Of a stretch of DNA of 45,976 bases, positions 31,546-41,000 are shown piece by piece. The notes under the pieces are model-generated. The model saw only the letters and a list, made by a program, of their open reading frames with translations, was not told the DNA's origin and did not search any database. A program made the translations under genes and the position numbers. Origin of the DNA: Eubacteriales bacterium (GTDB taxonomy: Bacteria > Bacillota > Clostridia > Lachnospirales > Lachnospiraceae); contig JAUNHB010000002.1 in NCBI GenBank assembly GCA_030524125.1, forward strand, positions 1 to 45,976, read 5' to 3'. Within the stretch, counting starts at the first letter, position 1; each line of letters opens with the position of its first letter.

Positions 31546-32562
31546 TTATATAAACTCATAACCAATTTTTTGTTTTAAAACTTCTTTGTTCGCTACGCAA
31601 CGGGAAGAAATTTTTCCTTCGCGTATTGCTTGCGGAATCAAGCTGCACACCATCTGAATCTGTGTTTTTTTCGCTCCTGCTCCATAAGAACCGCTGTGTG
31701 GGCTTAAAATTACATTATCCAATTTCAACAGCGGATCGTCCTCCAAAATAGGTTCCTGTTCCATAGTATCCAGTCCTGCATATAAGATTTCTCCATTTTC
31801 CAACGCCCAGATCAGATCCTTTTGATCTATGACCGATCCTCTCGATGTGTTGATAATCATTGACGTATTTTTCATCTTTTGAAATGCATTTTTGTCAAAT
31901 GCATGCGTAGTTTCCGGTGTCAACACCACATGAATCGAGATGATGTCGCTCTGCTTCAACAGCTCTTCGAAACTGACAAACGCCACTTCTGGATACTGCA
32001 TTTTGATGGAATCTGACACATAAGGATCGCAGGAGATCACCCTTGTCCCAAACCCTCGATGGAAAATATCAAACAGGCAGCGTCCCGCTTCTCCAAACCC
32101 GTACAGTCCCAATGTCATCCCTCGAACATCCCCCGGGAGAAGATACTGGCACTTCGGCCACTTCCCCTTCCGAATCTCTCGATCATAATAAACCGTATTT
32201 CGAATAAGTCCCATGATCATAGCTGTCGCCAGATCTGCCAGCTCTTTCGCACAGAAGCCCGGAAGATTCAGCACCACCTTTCCCATCTCCGCCGCGGCTC
32301 CCATATCAATGGAATTTACTCCTGCTCCAAATCGCTGTATAAATTTCAAATCCGGCAATGCCTCCACAACCTTTCGTGTGATCGGTGGATTGCCTGTTCC
32401 CAAAATCGCCGCAACTCCCTGACATCCTTCGATAATCTCTTCTTCCGTAGAAAAATGCCGCAGCTCCAGATCAATTCCTGCCGCTTCATAGGCTTTCCTA
32501 ACCTGTTCCAGCTCCTCGGCTGTCACGCTTCCGTAATCTTTATCTACCACAACTGCCCGCAT
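31546..32562 (-). CDS. D-2-hydroxyacid dehydrogenase (SerA/phosphoglycerate dehydrogenase-like)
   Basis: 338 residues. NAD-binding GLYGFGEAGR lies near residue 155. Catalytic residues of the D-2-hydroxyacid family are the Arg in INTSRGSVID, the acid in DTMEQEP and the His in LSPHSG. There is no ACT or other C-terminal regulatory domain, so it is a catabolic enzyme rather than serine-pathway SerA. It interconverts an (R)-2-hydroxy acid and its 2-oxo acid with NAD(H). It follows the TRAP permease by 41 bases and precedes the RraA-like gene by 15, well inside the operon. Confidence 0.9.
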   Translation of the reverse strand: MRAVVVDKDYGSVTAEELEQVRKAYEAAGIDLELRHFSTEEEIIEGCQGVAAILGTGNPPITRKVVEALPDLKFIQRFGAGVNSIDMGAAAEMGKVVLNLPGFCAKELADLATAMIMGLIRNTVYYDREIRKGKWPKCQYLLPGDVRGMTLGLYGFGEAGRCLFDIFHRGFGTRVISCDPYVSDSIKMQYPEVAFVSFEELLKQSDIISIHVVLTPETTHAFDKNAFQKMKNTSMIINTSRGSVIDQKDLIWALENGEILYAGLDTMEQEPILEDDPLLKLDNVILSPHSGSYGAGAKKTQIQMVCSLIPQAIREGKISSRCVANKEVLKQKIGYEFI

Positions 32563-32603
32563 ATATTTTCAAACTCCTTTGCAATTTTCTCTTTTTTTCA
32601 CAA

Positions 32604-33893
32604 CTATCCGGCTATCAGTCCCATCGCTCTTGGAAGCACCAGACTAATTTCCGGAATCAACGCGACAATGATCACGCTGAGCACCAATGCTATCACAAAC
32701 GGAATCATTCCTTTCACAACCTGCACAAAGGTCTGTCCGGTTGTGGCGCAGGCCGCAAACAAATTCAGTCCAAACGGAGGAGTCACCATTCCTACTACCA
32801 ATGCCAGTGAAAATACAAGCGCCAAATGCAGATCATTCATTCCCAACTCCAACCCAATAGGGACCAAAATAGGTGCCAAAATCAACATGCTGGCCACAGT
32901 TTCCATCAAGCAGCCAATTAGGAACAAAATAATCAAAAGAACCAGAATGTAGACATATTTATTTCCAATATAAGGTACGACTGCAGCGGCAATCTGAGCC
33001 GGAATTCCCGTTGCAGACAAAATCCACGAAAGGATTGCGGACATTCCCACGATAATGATGACCATGGACGACGTCTCTACTGTTTTAATTAAAGATTCCA
33101 GTAAATTTTGAATACTTAATTCCCTATAACAGATCCCCAGAATCAGAGCGAACATAACACAAACTGCCGCCGCTTCTGTTGCTGTAAAGACTCCCCCATA
33201 AATACCTCCCAGAACTACTACTGGCAAAAGCAGGACTCCCCATGCATGAGAGAAGGCTTTCCCTATCTCTCTAATCGAATAGCGTTCTCTGCTTTGTCGG
33301 ATCTTTTGCCGACCGCAGACGATCATATTAGTGACAATCAGCAAAAATGCCATCAAAAGTCCAGGTATGACCGCCCCCATAAACATGGCTGGAACAGATA
33401 CCCCCATCGTCGTTCCATAGACAATCATGCAGATACTTGGTGGAATCACAGGTCCCAGTGCGCCACCGCATGCCAATATACCTGCAGCCGTATTTTCTCT
33501 GTATCCGACATTTTTCATTGCCGGATACATAATCGCACCGATTCCCGCCACAGTCGCCGCACCCGATCCTGTCAGCGCGGCAAATACTGCACAGCAGAGT
33601 ATGGTGATCGTTCCCATTCCTCCCGGGATCCAAAAACACGCCTTCTCCAGAAAGTCAACCAAACGTCTGGAAAGTCCTCCCTTATCCATCAAGTACCCCG
33701 CCAGTGTGAATAAAGGAATTGCCAGAAGCGTATAGCTGTCCATCCCGTTCAATGTACGCTGTGCGATCAAAATCAGTGGTTTCATTTGTGTAAAAAGAAG
33801 GAATCCAATGCCAGAATACGCAATACAGTAGCAGACCGGCACTCCAATCAGAATAAGGCCAATCAAAAGCCCGAAAATAACCACTGCACTCAT
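32604..33893 (-). CDS. dctM: TRAP transporter large permease, DctM type
   Basis: 429 residues with about twelve hydrophobic segments. Typical DctM blocks are a GIPVCYCIAY start, LAIPLFTLAGYLMDKGG, LTGSGAATVAGIGAIMYPAM and TPPFGLNLF. It is the channel-forming subunit of a sodium- or proton-driven tripartite uptake system for carboxylates. It overlaps the dctQ gene by four bases, as is common in these operons. Confidence 0.95.
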   Translation of the reverse strand: MSAVVIFGLLIGLILIGVPVCYCIAYSGIGFLLFTQMKPLILIAQRTLNGMDSYTLLAIPLFTLAGYLMDKGGLSRRLVDFLEKACFWIPGGMGTITILCCAVFAALTGSGAATVAGIGAIMYPAMKNVGYRENTAAGILACGGALGPVIPPSICMIVYGTTMGVSVPAMFMGAVIPGLLMAFLLIVTNMIVCGRQKIRQSRERYSIREIGKAFSHAWGVLLLPVVVLGGIYGGVFTATEAAAVCVMFALILGICYRELSIQNLLESLIKTVETSSMVIIIVGMSAILSWILSATGIPAQIAAAVVPYIGNKYVYILVLLIILFLIGCLMETVASMLILAPILVPIGLELGMNDLHLALVFSLALVVGMVTPPFGLNLFAACATTGQTFVQVVKGMIPFVIALVLSVIIVALIPEISLVLPRAMGLIAG

Positions 33894-34381
33894 AAGTCCT
33901 TTCCTCCCTTCATTGTATATATTTCATTCAAAAGCCTCCGAGCTGCACTCAGCATCATTCCGAAAGATCCTACAGGAATCGCCGCATATACATAACACAT
34001 GGGAATTCTAAGCATACTGCTCAACTGGTTTGCTGTAATACTGACACAGTTCATTCCTTGTACAAACAAAACACCTCCACAAACAATCACGGCAATATTT
34101 AAAAAGATGGAATGGATGGACTTCACCTTCCCTTTAAGCAGATCATTAAGAACAGAAATATGCGCATTCGACCAATTCTGCACACACACGGCGCTCCCCA
34201 AAAATCCCAACCAAATGAAGCAGTATCGACTGATTTCCTCTGTTCCTACCGCCGCACTTCCAATAACATATCTCGTAAATACCTGCACCGCGCAGGCTAC
34301 GCAAATAATAATTAACATCGCTACGCCAAGATACAAATAAATCTTATTGACTGTATCACATAATTTATTGAAATATTTCAT
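33890..34381 (-). CDS. dctQ: TRAP transporter small permease, DctQ type
   Basis: 163 residues with four membrane segments, the DctQ layout. The ATG at 34381 (MKYFNKLCDTV) has AGGAGG nine bases upstream; an in-frame ATG at 34399 contains that Shine-Dalgarno and is less likely. FIWLGFLGSAVCVQNWSNAHI matches the family's W...GAA.....HI block loosely. It lies between the binding protein gene and dctM and overlaps the latter. Confidence 0.92.
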   Translation of the reverse strand: MKYFNKLCDTVNKIYLYLGVAMLIIICVACAVQVFTRYVIGSAAVGTEEISRYCFIWLGFLGSAVCVQNWSNAHISVLNDLLKGKVKSIHSIFLNIAVIVCGGVLFVQGMNCVSITANQLSSMLRIPMCYVYAAIPVGSFGMMLSAARRLLNEIYTMKGGKDL

Positions 34382-34399
34382 ATCCGTCAGCCTCCTCAT

Positions 34400-35473
34400 T
34401 TACTGGACTGCGGCAACCTTATTCATCACCGTGTTCAAAAGCTCCTGACCGATCACGTCTGTATAATTCTGATAGACATCTTGTGCGGCAGAAACAAATC
34501 CGGATTTATCTGCACATTCGTTCACCTCCATGTGTTCACTGATTTCATCCAGCCACGCCGCTTCAACCTCTTGAATATAAGAACGATTTTCTGCAATGGC
34601 ATAATCGGCAGCTTCGGAAACCCATGCCTGCTGTTCTTCACTCAGACTATCCCATGTCATTCCCGACATACACAGATCTAAAGCCGTAAACAGATGTCCT
34701 GTCAGAGAATAATATTTGCACACCTCCCAGTAGGCTCCGCTATATGTGGAAGCGACTGGCAATTCAAATCCATCCACTGTCCCCTGCTGGCAGGCCGTGT
34801 AAACCTCGCTGAACGCCATCGTAGTCGGACTTGCCCCAAATGCTGCAAAACAGTCGCTCCAGATTGCATTTTCCGCCAGTCTAAGCTTCATTCCCGCTAT
34901 ATCTTCCACACTGTTAATCGGTTTCTTATTATTCAAAATATGACGAAAACCGTTATCTGCAACACCAAGCATTTTAATTCCGACTTCGTTATATAAGGCT
35001 TCCTTCAATGGTTCCATTATGCTATCGTCGTCAAATACTGCATAAACCTGATCACGGTTCTCAAATAAAAACGGCAGATCAAATACTTGAAATTCTGAAA
35101 TAAATGCTCCCAAGGAGGAATTCATGCACAGTACCATGTCCACGGTTCCCATCTGCATCCCTTCGATCATCTCCCTATCTGTTCCCAGCTGGGAGTCTCC
35201 TACCACCTTCACTTCTATCGTTCCATCAGACAGTTCGCTCAGTTTGTCCGCAAAAGCCAGACAGGCATACTGAAGATTGTCCTCATCCGAACTTGGATTG
35301 ACATGCCCTAACTGGATCACCATAGAACTGCCTCCCGTTTGACCTGCCTCTTCAGATGGCGTTTCGCCATTACCCTGCGTCTCCGAATCAGCGTCTGTAG
35401 AAGCTCCGCATCCGCTCACCAGTCCAAGTACCATAACTCCACAAACCAGAATAGCAACAAATTTTTTTTTCAT
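34400..35473 (-). CDS. dctP: TRAP transporter solute-binding lipoprotein, DctP type
   Basis: 357 residues. Signal peptide with lipobox VSGC (lipid-modified Cys22), as expected in a Gram-positive cell. Then an acidic Gly/Ser/Glu-rich linker and the DctP domain. GMKLRLAEN with Arg198 is the conserved arginine that pairs with the ligand carboxylate, and GTVDGFELP is the second family block. The ligand is therefore almost certainly an organic acid anion. AAAGGGG before the ATG at 35473 supports that start over the ATG at 35494, which would contain the Shine-Dalgarno. Confidence 0.93.
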   Translation of the reverse strand: MKKKFVAILVCGVMVLGLVSGCGASTDADSETQGNGETPSEEAGQTGGSSMVIQLGHVNPSSDEDNLQYACLAFADKLSELSDGTIEVKVVGDSQLGTDREMIEGMQMGTVDMVLCMNSSLGAFISEFQVFDLPFLFENRDQVYAVFDDDSIMEPLKEALYNEVGIKMLGVADNGFRHILNNKKPINSVEDIAGMKLRLAENAIWSDCFAAFGASPTTMAFSEVYTACQQGTVDGFELPVASTYSGAYWEVCKYYSLTGHLFTALDLCMSGMTWDSLSEEQQAWVSEAADYAIAENRSYIQEVEAAWLDEISEHMEVNECADKSGFVSAAQDVYQNYTDVIGQELLNTVMNKVAAVQ

Positions 35474-35504
35474 TTTTTCCCCTTTCTTTAACATGTATCA
35501 TTCT

Positions 35505-36650
35505 TTAGATTTCATTGAAAAAATCACATTGCCTATATAAAACCACGCCGTCTTTAATGGTCATCATAGGTCTTAATAACCGGTTCCCATCCATCTCATT
35601 TCCATAACGATCCCGAAAATGAATGTTGCATTCCTCTTCTCGGAAAATTGCAATGTCCGCCGGCGCTCCATGAACCAAAAAACCATTCGTCGAAAGTCCT
35701 ATTTGTTTTGCAGGTATCACCGTCGTACGCTCTAAAATTTCCGAAAATTTCATTCCCAAATTTAAAAGCTCTGTCATAATATGTGTCAGAGAATATGCCG
35801 GCGGTTTCATCAAAGACAGCATACTCAAATCAGAAGAAATAATGTCAGGCAAGAAACCTTCTGAAATAGCCTGTTTTGCTATCGACATAGAAAAGTTCAT
35901 ACTCCCATGCGCGCAGTCAAAAAGAACCCCTTTTCTCTGAGCTCGAAAGACCTCCGGCAAAACTCTCCCATTTTTTCCCAGAATCGTGTTTCCCTTTTGA
36001 TGAAAACAATGGCAGAACACGTCACCTGTCCGCAAAATGTTCAACGTATCAGAAATCTCTCCCGGAGAATCCGTTGCATGAACAACTACAGGTAATCCTG
36101 CCTCCTCAGCAATTTCTACTGCTGCTTCTAAAGGCTTCAGTCCCCAGTCTTTTACAATTTCCCGACTCTGCCGAACCTTGATCGCTACGATCGTATCCTT
36201 ATACTTCTCACATAATTCCAAAATTTTCTCACGTTGGAACAATTTCGGATCCATGTTTTCCAAGTAGTAGACTCCCGGTTGCCCTGCACTACAAATATTC
36301 AGCATAGCTTTGACGTTGATCCTGCTCCGAATGATGTCATTTCGGTAAAATCCTTCAAATCCCGATACCCCCGCCGATCCTCCGTCCACAATCGAAGTGA
36401 CTCCGCTCGCTATGCACGGTATTTCAGGCAATAACGAGAACTCGCAGCCGCTGGTATAAACATGGATATGATAATCGATCAATCCCGGCGTTACATAGTA
36501 TCCTTCCGCGTCAATTACCTGCAGAGCATCTCCTTCTTTTATCACCCCCGCTTCGCAAATTCTTCCATTCTTTATAGCAATGCTTCCTCTGTAGCTACTG
36601 CCCACAGACGGATCTATCACCATGCCATTTTTAATAAGAATGTCATACAA
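35505..36650 (-). CDS. Amidohydrolase/deacetylase family metallohydrolase (cog3964, EF_0837/Atu3266 type)
   Basis: 381 residues. Binuclear metal amidohydrolase: HIH (His61, His63), a carboxylatable Lys158 in AIKVRQSR, His191 in VVVHATDSP, His214/His217 in HCFH and Asp274 in ISSDLS. GLIDYHIHVYTSGCE and GVTSIVDGGSAG are typical of the group often misnamed dihydroorotase. From what I recall of characterised cog3964 members, they hydrolyse acetyl esters of (R)-2-hydroxycarboxylates and some N-acetyl-D-amino acids. The start is TTG at 36650: AGGGGG lies about eight bases upstream. It is the first gene of the island operon and would release the free hydroxy acid for the dehydrogenases. Confidence 0.88.
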   Translation of the reverse strand: MYDILIKNGMVIDPSVGSSYRGSIAIKNGRICEAGVIKEGDALQVIDAEGYYVTPGLIDYHIHVYTSGCEFSLLPEIPCIASGVTSIVDGGSAGVSGFEGFYRNDIIRSRINVKAMLNICSAGQPGVYYLENMDPKLFQREKILELCEKYKDTIVAIKVRQSREIVKDWGLKPLEAAVEIAEEAGLPVVVHATDSPGEISDTLNILRTGDVFCHCFHQKGNTILGKNGRVLPEVFRAQRKGVLFDCAHGSMNFSMSIAKQAISEGFLPDIISSDLSMLSLMKPPAYSLTHIMTELLNLGMKFSEILERTTVIPAKQIGLSTNGFLVHGAPADIAIFREEECNIHFRDRYGNEMDGNRLLRPMMTIKDGVVLYRQCDFFNEI

Positions 36651-36871
36651 TGCCGATTCCCCCTTTCGTCATTTAAAAAATATTTATTCATCGTTCTTTT
36701 GCAATGTTTTTTAACTTTCTCCTCCTTTCTAATAACTTTTATGCTATATTTTTTTATTTCTTATAGAATCTTTTTTATCCTATATCATTAAGAGCCTTTT
36801 GTTTTTATTGTAATATATAATGTTATTATTTGTTTCTAGTAGTTTTTCCCATTTTTTATTTGTTTGAATTG

Positions 36872-36883
36872 TCTAAATTTAGA
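36872..36883. promoter_or_regulatory. Putative LysR operator palindrome
   Basis: TCTAAATTTAGA is a perfect 12-base palindrome in the middle of the divergent region, of the dyad type LysR regulators bind. It lies about 220 bases from the operon start and 88 bases from the lysR ATG, so it would fit an autoregulatory recognition site. Confidence 0.45.
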
Positions 36884-36894
36884 GTATCATATGC

Positions 36895-36923
36895 TTGTAT
36901 TTTTGTAAAATATCAATTATTAT
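36895..36923 (+). promoter_or_regulatory. Putative promoter of the LysR gene
   Basis: TTGTAT (36895-36900), 17 bases, TATTAT (36918-36923). It lies just downstream of the operator palindrome, and the start would be near 36930, leaving a leader of about 40 bases. Confidence 0.4.
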
Positions 36924-36970
36924 ATAATTAATATAGTTTTTTTGTCATATTAAAAGAGGATGGTGAAATT

Positions 36971-37951
36971 ATGTTTTTTAATAAGAATTATAGATACTTT
37001 TTGGCTATCGTAGAAAATGGCGGATTGACACGCGCCGCCGAAGCTCTTTATCTCTCCCAACCATCTCTGAGCAAATATCTCAGCAGGCTGGAACAGAGTC
37101 TGGGTGTAATCTTATTTGATCATACATCTTCTCCGCTAAAGCTGACCTATGCCGGACAACGCTACTACGAATATGTGAAGCGTATCGAGTCAATCGACCG
37201 ACAATTTGAGGAAGAGTTAAGCAGTATACGTAATGATGAGTTTGGAGAGATCAGACTCGGGATTGCCCAATGGCGCGGATCAATCCTGCTCCCTCTTGTA
37301 ATGCCTGCTTTTCATAAAATTTATCCTCACGTACAAATTAATATTTTGGAAGGACGAGCTATGCAGATAGAAACTGCTCTGGTGCAGAGCAAAAAAGTGG
37401 ATGTCTGCCTGATGAATCTTCCCTCTCATTTTCCAACACAGACCAATCAGGAAATTATTTGGAATGAGCGTTGCCTGCTGGTAGGTAACCGGACGCATCC
37501 TGTCGTTCAGGAAGCATTAAAAACCATCCCCGTTTCCGAGGATGGTTATCGTAATATCGATATTCGCTTTTTAGAAAACGAGCATTTTATCTCTCTTATG
37601 CCCGGACAAAATATGACGCTTGCTACCCAAAGACTTTTTTCTTCTCACAACATCACCCCCAAGAGTACTTGGTCAACAGAAAGCATGTCTACCGCTCTAA
37701 ACATGGTTTCCAATACTATGGGATTTACTCTTATGCCAGAAGCTGGAGCCAAAATTCCGTTTTTGCCAAATAACCTTGAGTATTTCTCAATCTCTCATTC
37801 CAGGGAGCTCTTTTCCTTTGCAGTCGTCTATCGCAAAGGCTTTGTACTGAATAATTGGATTCACACTTTTTTAAATTTAGTCAGGCAAATCTATACCTCC
37901 GCCCCTTGCCCCATGCCTCTCGACGATGCAGCACACGCTCTCAGGCCTTAG
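36971..37951 (+). CDS. LysR-family transcriptional regulator of the hydroxyacid operon
   Basis: 326 residues. The N-terminal winged helix-turn-helix is clear: FLAIVENGGLTRAAEALYLSQPSLSKYLSRLEQSLG at about 10-45, then the linker helix and a periplasmic-binding-like effector domain (about 90-300). It is transcribed divergently from the hydroxyacid operon across a shared AT-rich region, the standard layout for a regulator of its neighbour. The effector is probably the imported acid or the 2-oxo product. GAGG lies 11 bases before the ATG. Base composition is low in GC, like the operon. Confidence 0.92.
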   Translation: MFFNKNYRYFLAIVENGGLTRAAEALYLSQPSLSKYLSRLEQSLGVILFDHTSSPLKLTYAGQRYYEYVKRIESIDRQFEEELSSIRNDEFGEIRLGIAQWRGSILLPLVMPAFHKIYPHVQINILEGRAMQIETALVQSKKVDVCLMNLPSHFPTQTNQEIIWNERCLLVGNRTHPVVQEALKTIPVSEDGYRNIDIRFLENEHFISLMPGQNMTLATQRLFSSHNITPKSTWSTESMSTALNMVSNTMGFTLMPEAGAKIPFLPNNLEYFSISHSRELFSFAVVYRKGFVLNNWIHTFLNLVRQIYTSAPCPMPLDDAAHALRP

Positions 37952-38013
37952 AAAGAGTCCCCATTTCATATCAGACTCTACGCTGTCGATACTGCTCTCC
38001 GATATAGCCCCTC

Positions 38014-41000
38014 TCACACCTCAACCACCTCTCCCAGTGCGAAGGAATAGATCAGCCGCTCCTTGACGGGCTTGCCGGTCAGCATGGTCAGCGCCTGCTG
38101 GTAGTAGTCCAGCTGGGCGTGGTATTTTTCGCGAAGCTCGGAGGCGCGCCTGACCCGATCGGTCTTGTAGTCCAGCACGACCAGCTGACCGTCCTCGCAG
38201 AAAAACGCGTCGATGATTCCCTGGATCAGCACCGTCTCCTCCGGGTCGGAGCCGTCCACCTGATCGCCGGGCAGACCGATGACAAAGGGCTGCTCCCGGA
38301 AAAGCTCTCCTCTGGCATGGGCTTTGGCCATGCGCTCCGCCAGCCCGCTTCCGGCAAAGGCCAGAAAATCCGCCGGATCCACGGACCGGAGATCCTCCTC
38401 CGACAGCTTTCCCGCATCAAGAAGCCTCCGAAGCTCCTCCTCCACCATAGAGACGTCCGCCCCGGCCAGCGAAGCCAGAAGATCGGGGGAAAGCCATTCC
38501 ATGACCGTATGGTAGACCGTACCTCTGGCGGCCCCGGTCTTCGTCTCCGTCTTCTCCACAAACTGTGGGATCAGAGGGATCACGTCGGACTCCGGATACA
38601 GCTCCTCGCTGCTCTCCGACTCCTCCTGCATTCTGAGCTTTTTCAGCTCCGTGACGCTGTATTTTTGCCGGGAAGCCGCCCGGTCTCTCCACGGGTACGT
38701 CCACGCAAGCCGCCTGTCGATCTGCGCGTGCAGCTCCTCGTCTCTCGTTCCGTACAGAAGCGTCCTCTCCAGCTCGTCCCGCGCCAGCTCCGCCGCCGTC
38801 TGTCCGCGCACCGCGGACCTCACAAGCGATTCCATCGGCTGAAGCTTCATCCAAAGCGTCTCTTTTTCCCCTGCTTTCATGGCGGGAAGGATCCACGCCA
38901 GACAGCAGTCCGCTCCGGAGATCTGCGAGACGGACAGACGCTCCCCGCCGCTAGCCCGCTCCATCTCCTTCTCCTGCACCATTCCCGTCAGGATCAGCTT
39001 TTCCCTTGCCCGGGTCATGGCCACATACAGGATCCGAAGCTCCTCTCCGAGTCCGTCCCGCAGATTCTGTCTGCGGATCAGCTGCTTCACAAGCGTCGGC
39101 CGGCGCATGCGGTTTTCCAGATCCACATAGTCCAGTCCGGTTCCCCACCGGCTGTGAAAGACCATCCGCTCCCGCCCTTCCTGCCGGTTGAAGCTCTTTC
39201 CCATGCCGGCCGCGAACACCACCGGGAACTCCAGCCCCTTGCTGTGGTGGATGCTCATGACCTGCACCGCCTCGCCGTCCGCTCCCGCCACGTCTGCCTC
39301 GCCGTAATCCATCTGGAATTTCTGCATCCGCTCAATATAACGTACAAAATGAAACAGTCCGTGGTAGCTGATCTTCTCGTAATCCTGCGCCTTCGAGAGC
39401 AGCATTTCCACATTAGCCAGACGCTGTTCGCCGCCCGGAAGGGCTCCGACCTGATCCAGATACCCGCTCTCAGTCAGGATCCCCCACAAAAGCTCGTGGA
39501 CGGACATGACCGCCGCGCGTCTCCGGTAGACGTCCGCCTGCCGGAAAAATTCCCGCAGCCGTCCGCGCAGCGCCTCGTCCTCTCCCTGCTCCTCGTAGCT
39601 CCTGCAGGCCCGGGCAAAGCCCTCCTCCGGGCTGGCCGCCTTGATCATCGCCAGTTCCTCAGACGTAAAGCCGCCCAGAAGACCGTGCAGGGACGCCGCC
39701 AGCGGAATGTCCTGAAGCGGATTGTCCAGCACACGCAGGTACGAAAGCAGCGTCTCCACCTCCATCGTCTGAAAATACCCTTCTCTCGACTGGGCGCGGG
39801 CCGGGATCCCTTCGTCCTGAAGCACCCGCACGAAGGTCTCGCTCCAGCCGGACATGGTGCGCAGCAGGATCACGATATCTCCGGGGCGCACCGGCCGCAG
39901 CGCTCCGCCCTCCGTCACCTGCCCTTCCTTCAGAAGCGCGCGGATCCGCCCGGCGATCAGGTGGGCTTCCGCCTCCTGCTTCGTCCAGCCGCATTCGTTC
40001 CTCCACGCCTCCCAGTCCTCCCTGCCAAGCAGCAGAAGCTCCGCGCCGCAGCCTTCGCTCTCCGGGTAGGAAGCCCCCGCCTTCAGGGCCGCCTCGTCGT
40101 CATAGTCGATCCCGCCGACCTCCGGCCGCATGATATTCTGAAAGATCTCATTGACCGGAGAGAGCACCTGCTCCCGGCTCCGGAAATTGCGGTGAAGATC
40201 GACCCGCACACCGCCGTCGCCCTCTCCGTAGGACGCGTGCTTTTTCAGGAACAGCCCCGGCTCCGCCTGGCGGAAGCGATAGATGCTCTGCTTCACATCC
40301 CCCACCATAAACCGGTTGTCCCGTCCCATACGACTCCGGCTGATGCTCTCCAGAATGGCCTCCTGCACCAGATTGGAGTCCTGATATTCGTCCACCATGA
40401 TCTCTTCAAAATAACCGGCAAACACGTCCGCCGTCCGGGAGGGCGTCAGCTCTCCGTCCTTCTCCTCCGTCAGGATCCGCAGCGCCAGATGCTCCTGATC
40501 GGAGAAGTCCAGAAGATTCTTCCTGCGCTTCTTCCCTTCCAGGCGCTCCATAAAGGCCCGGGCGAGCTCCACATAAGTCCGGACATGCTCCGCCGTCCGG
40601 CGAAGCTGTGAGAACTGCTCCTCATCCGACACCGAAAAATACTGCTTCCAGAGAGCCTTCAGCGCGTCCTTCATCTCGCTTCTCATTTCCATGATCCGCT
40701 GGCACAGCGCCTCGTCGGCTCCCGCCATGACCTTCGCCCTGCGGCTCGGAAGCCTCGCATAGGAGATCGTCCCCAGGATCTCCCGAAATTCCTCCACGCT
40801 GCCGCACTCCGCCAGCGCAAGAAGCGTCCGCCCGTCGGAGGCAAGCGCCTCCCCGTAGGCCGCCGGTCCGCCCGGCATCTGAAGAAGCTCCTGCGCCTGC
40901 CGGATCCGGCCGACCAGATCGCGGGCCGCCGTGCGAAGCTCCGAGAGGATCTCCTCATGCCCCGCAAAATCGCTCCACCCGCCGTCCTCCGGCATCTCAT

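Larger units (their letters stand above)
36651..36970. promoter_or_regulatory. AT-rich divergent control region of the hydroxyacid operon and its LysR gene
   Basis: 320 bases with no gene, extremely AT-rich. It contains a 12-base palindrome (36872-36883), a 10-base palindrome ATTATATAAT (36919-36928) and a plus-strand promoter candidate (36895-36923). On the minus strand TACAAT lies at about 36812-36817 but without a good -35, as expected for an activator-dependent LysR-controlled promoter. Confidence 0.6.
29764..38013. other. AT-rich catabolic island: TRAP-hydroxyacid operon with LysR regulator
   Basis: Base composition changes abruptly at the methyltransferase stop codon and again near the end of addA. 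The block contains a complete unit: seven minus-strand genes (29767-36650), a 320-base control region and a divergent LysR gene. No transposase, integrase or tRNA is visible at either end. GACTCTT (29762-29768) and AAGAGTC (37953-37959) form a 7-base inverted pair at the borders, which may be chance. Acquisition by horizontal transfer is inferred from composition and gene set. Confidence 0.6.

Noticed and set aside
37521..37548. 8-bp perfect stem (AACCATCC/GGATGGTT) inside the LysR gene
   Set aside because: It lies in the coding sequence with no U-tract and no sign of a premature end; likely chance.
38119..40611. An 830-codon open frame on the plus strand
   Set aside because: Antisense to addA, no motif, compositionally biased.
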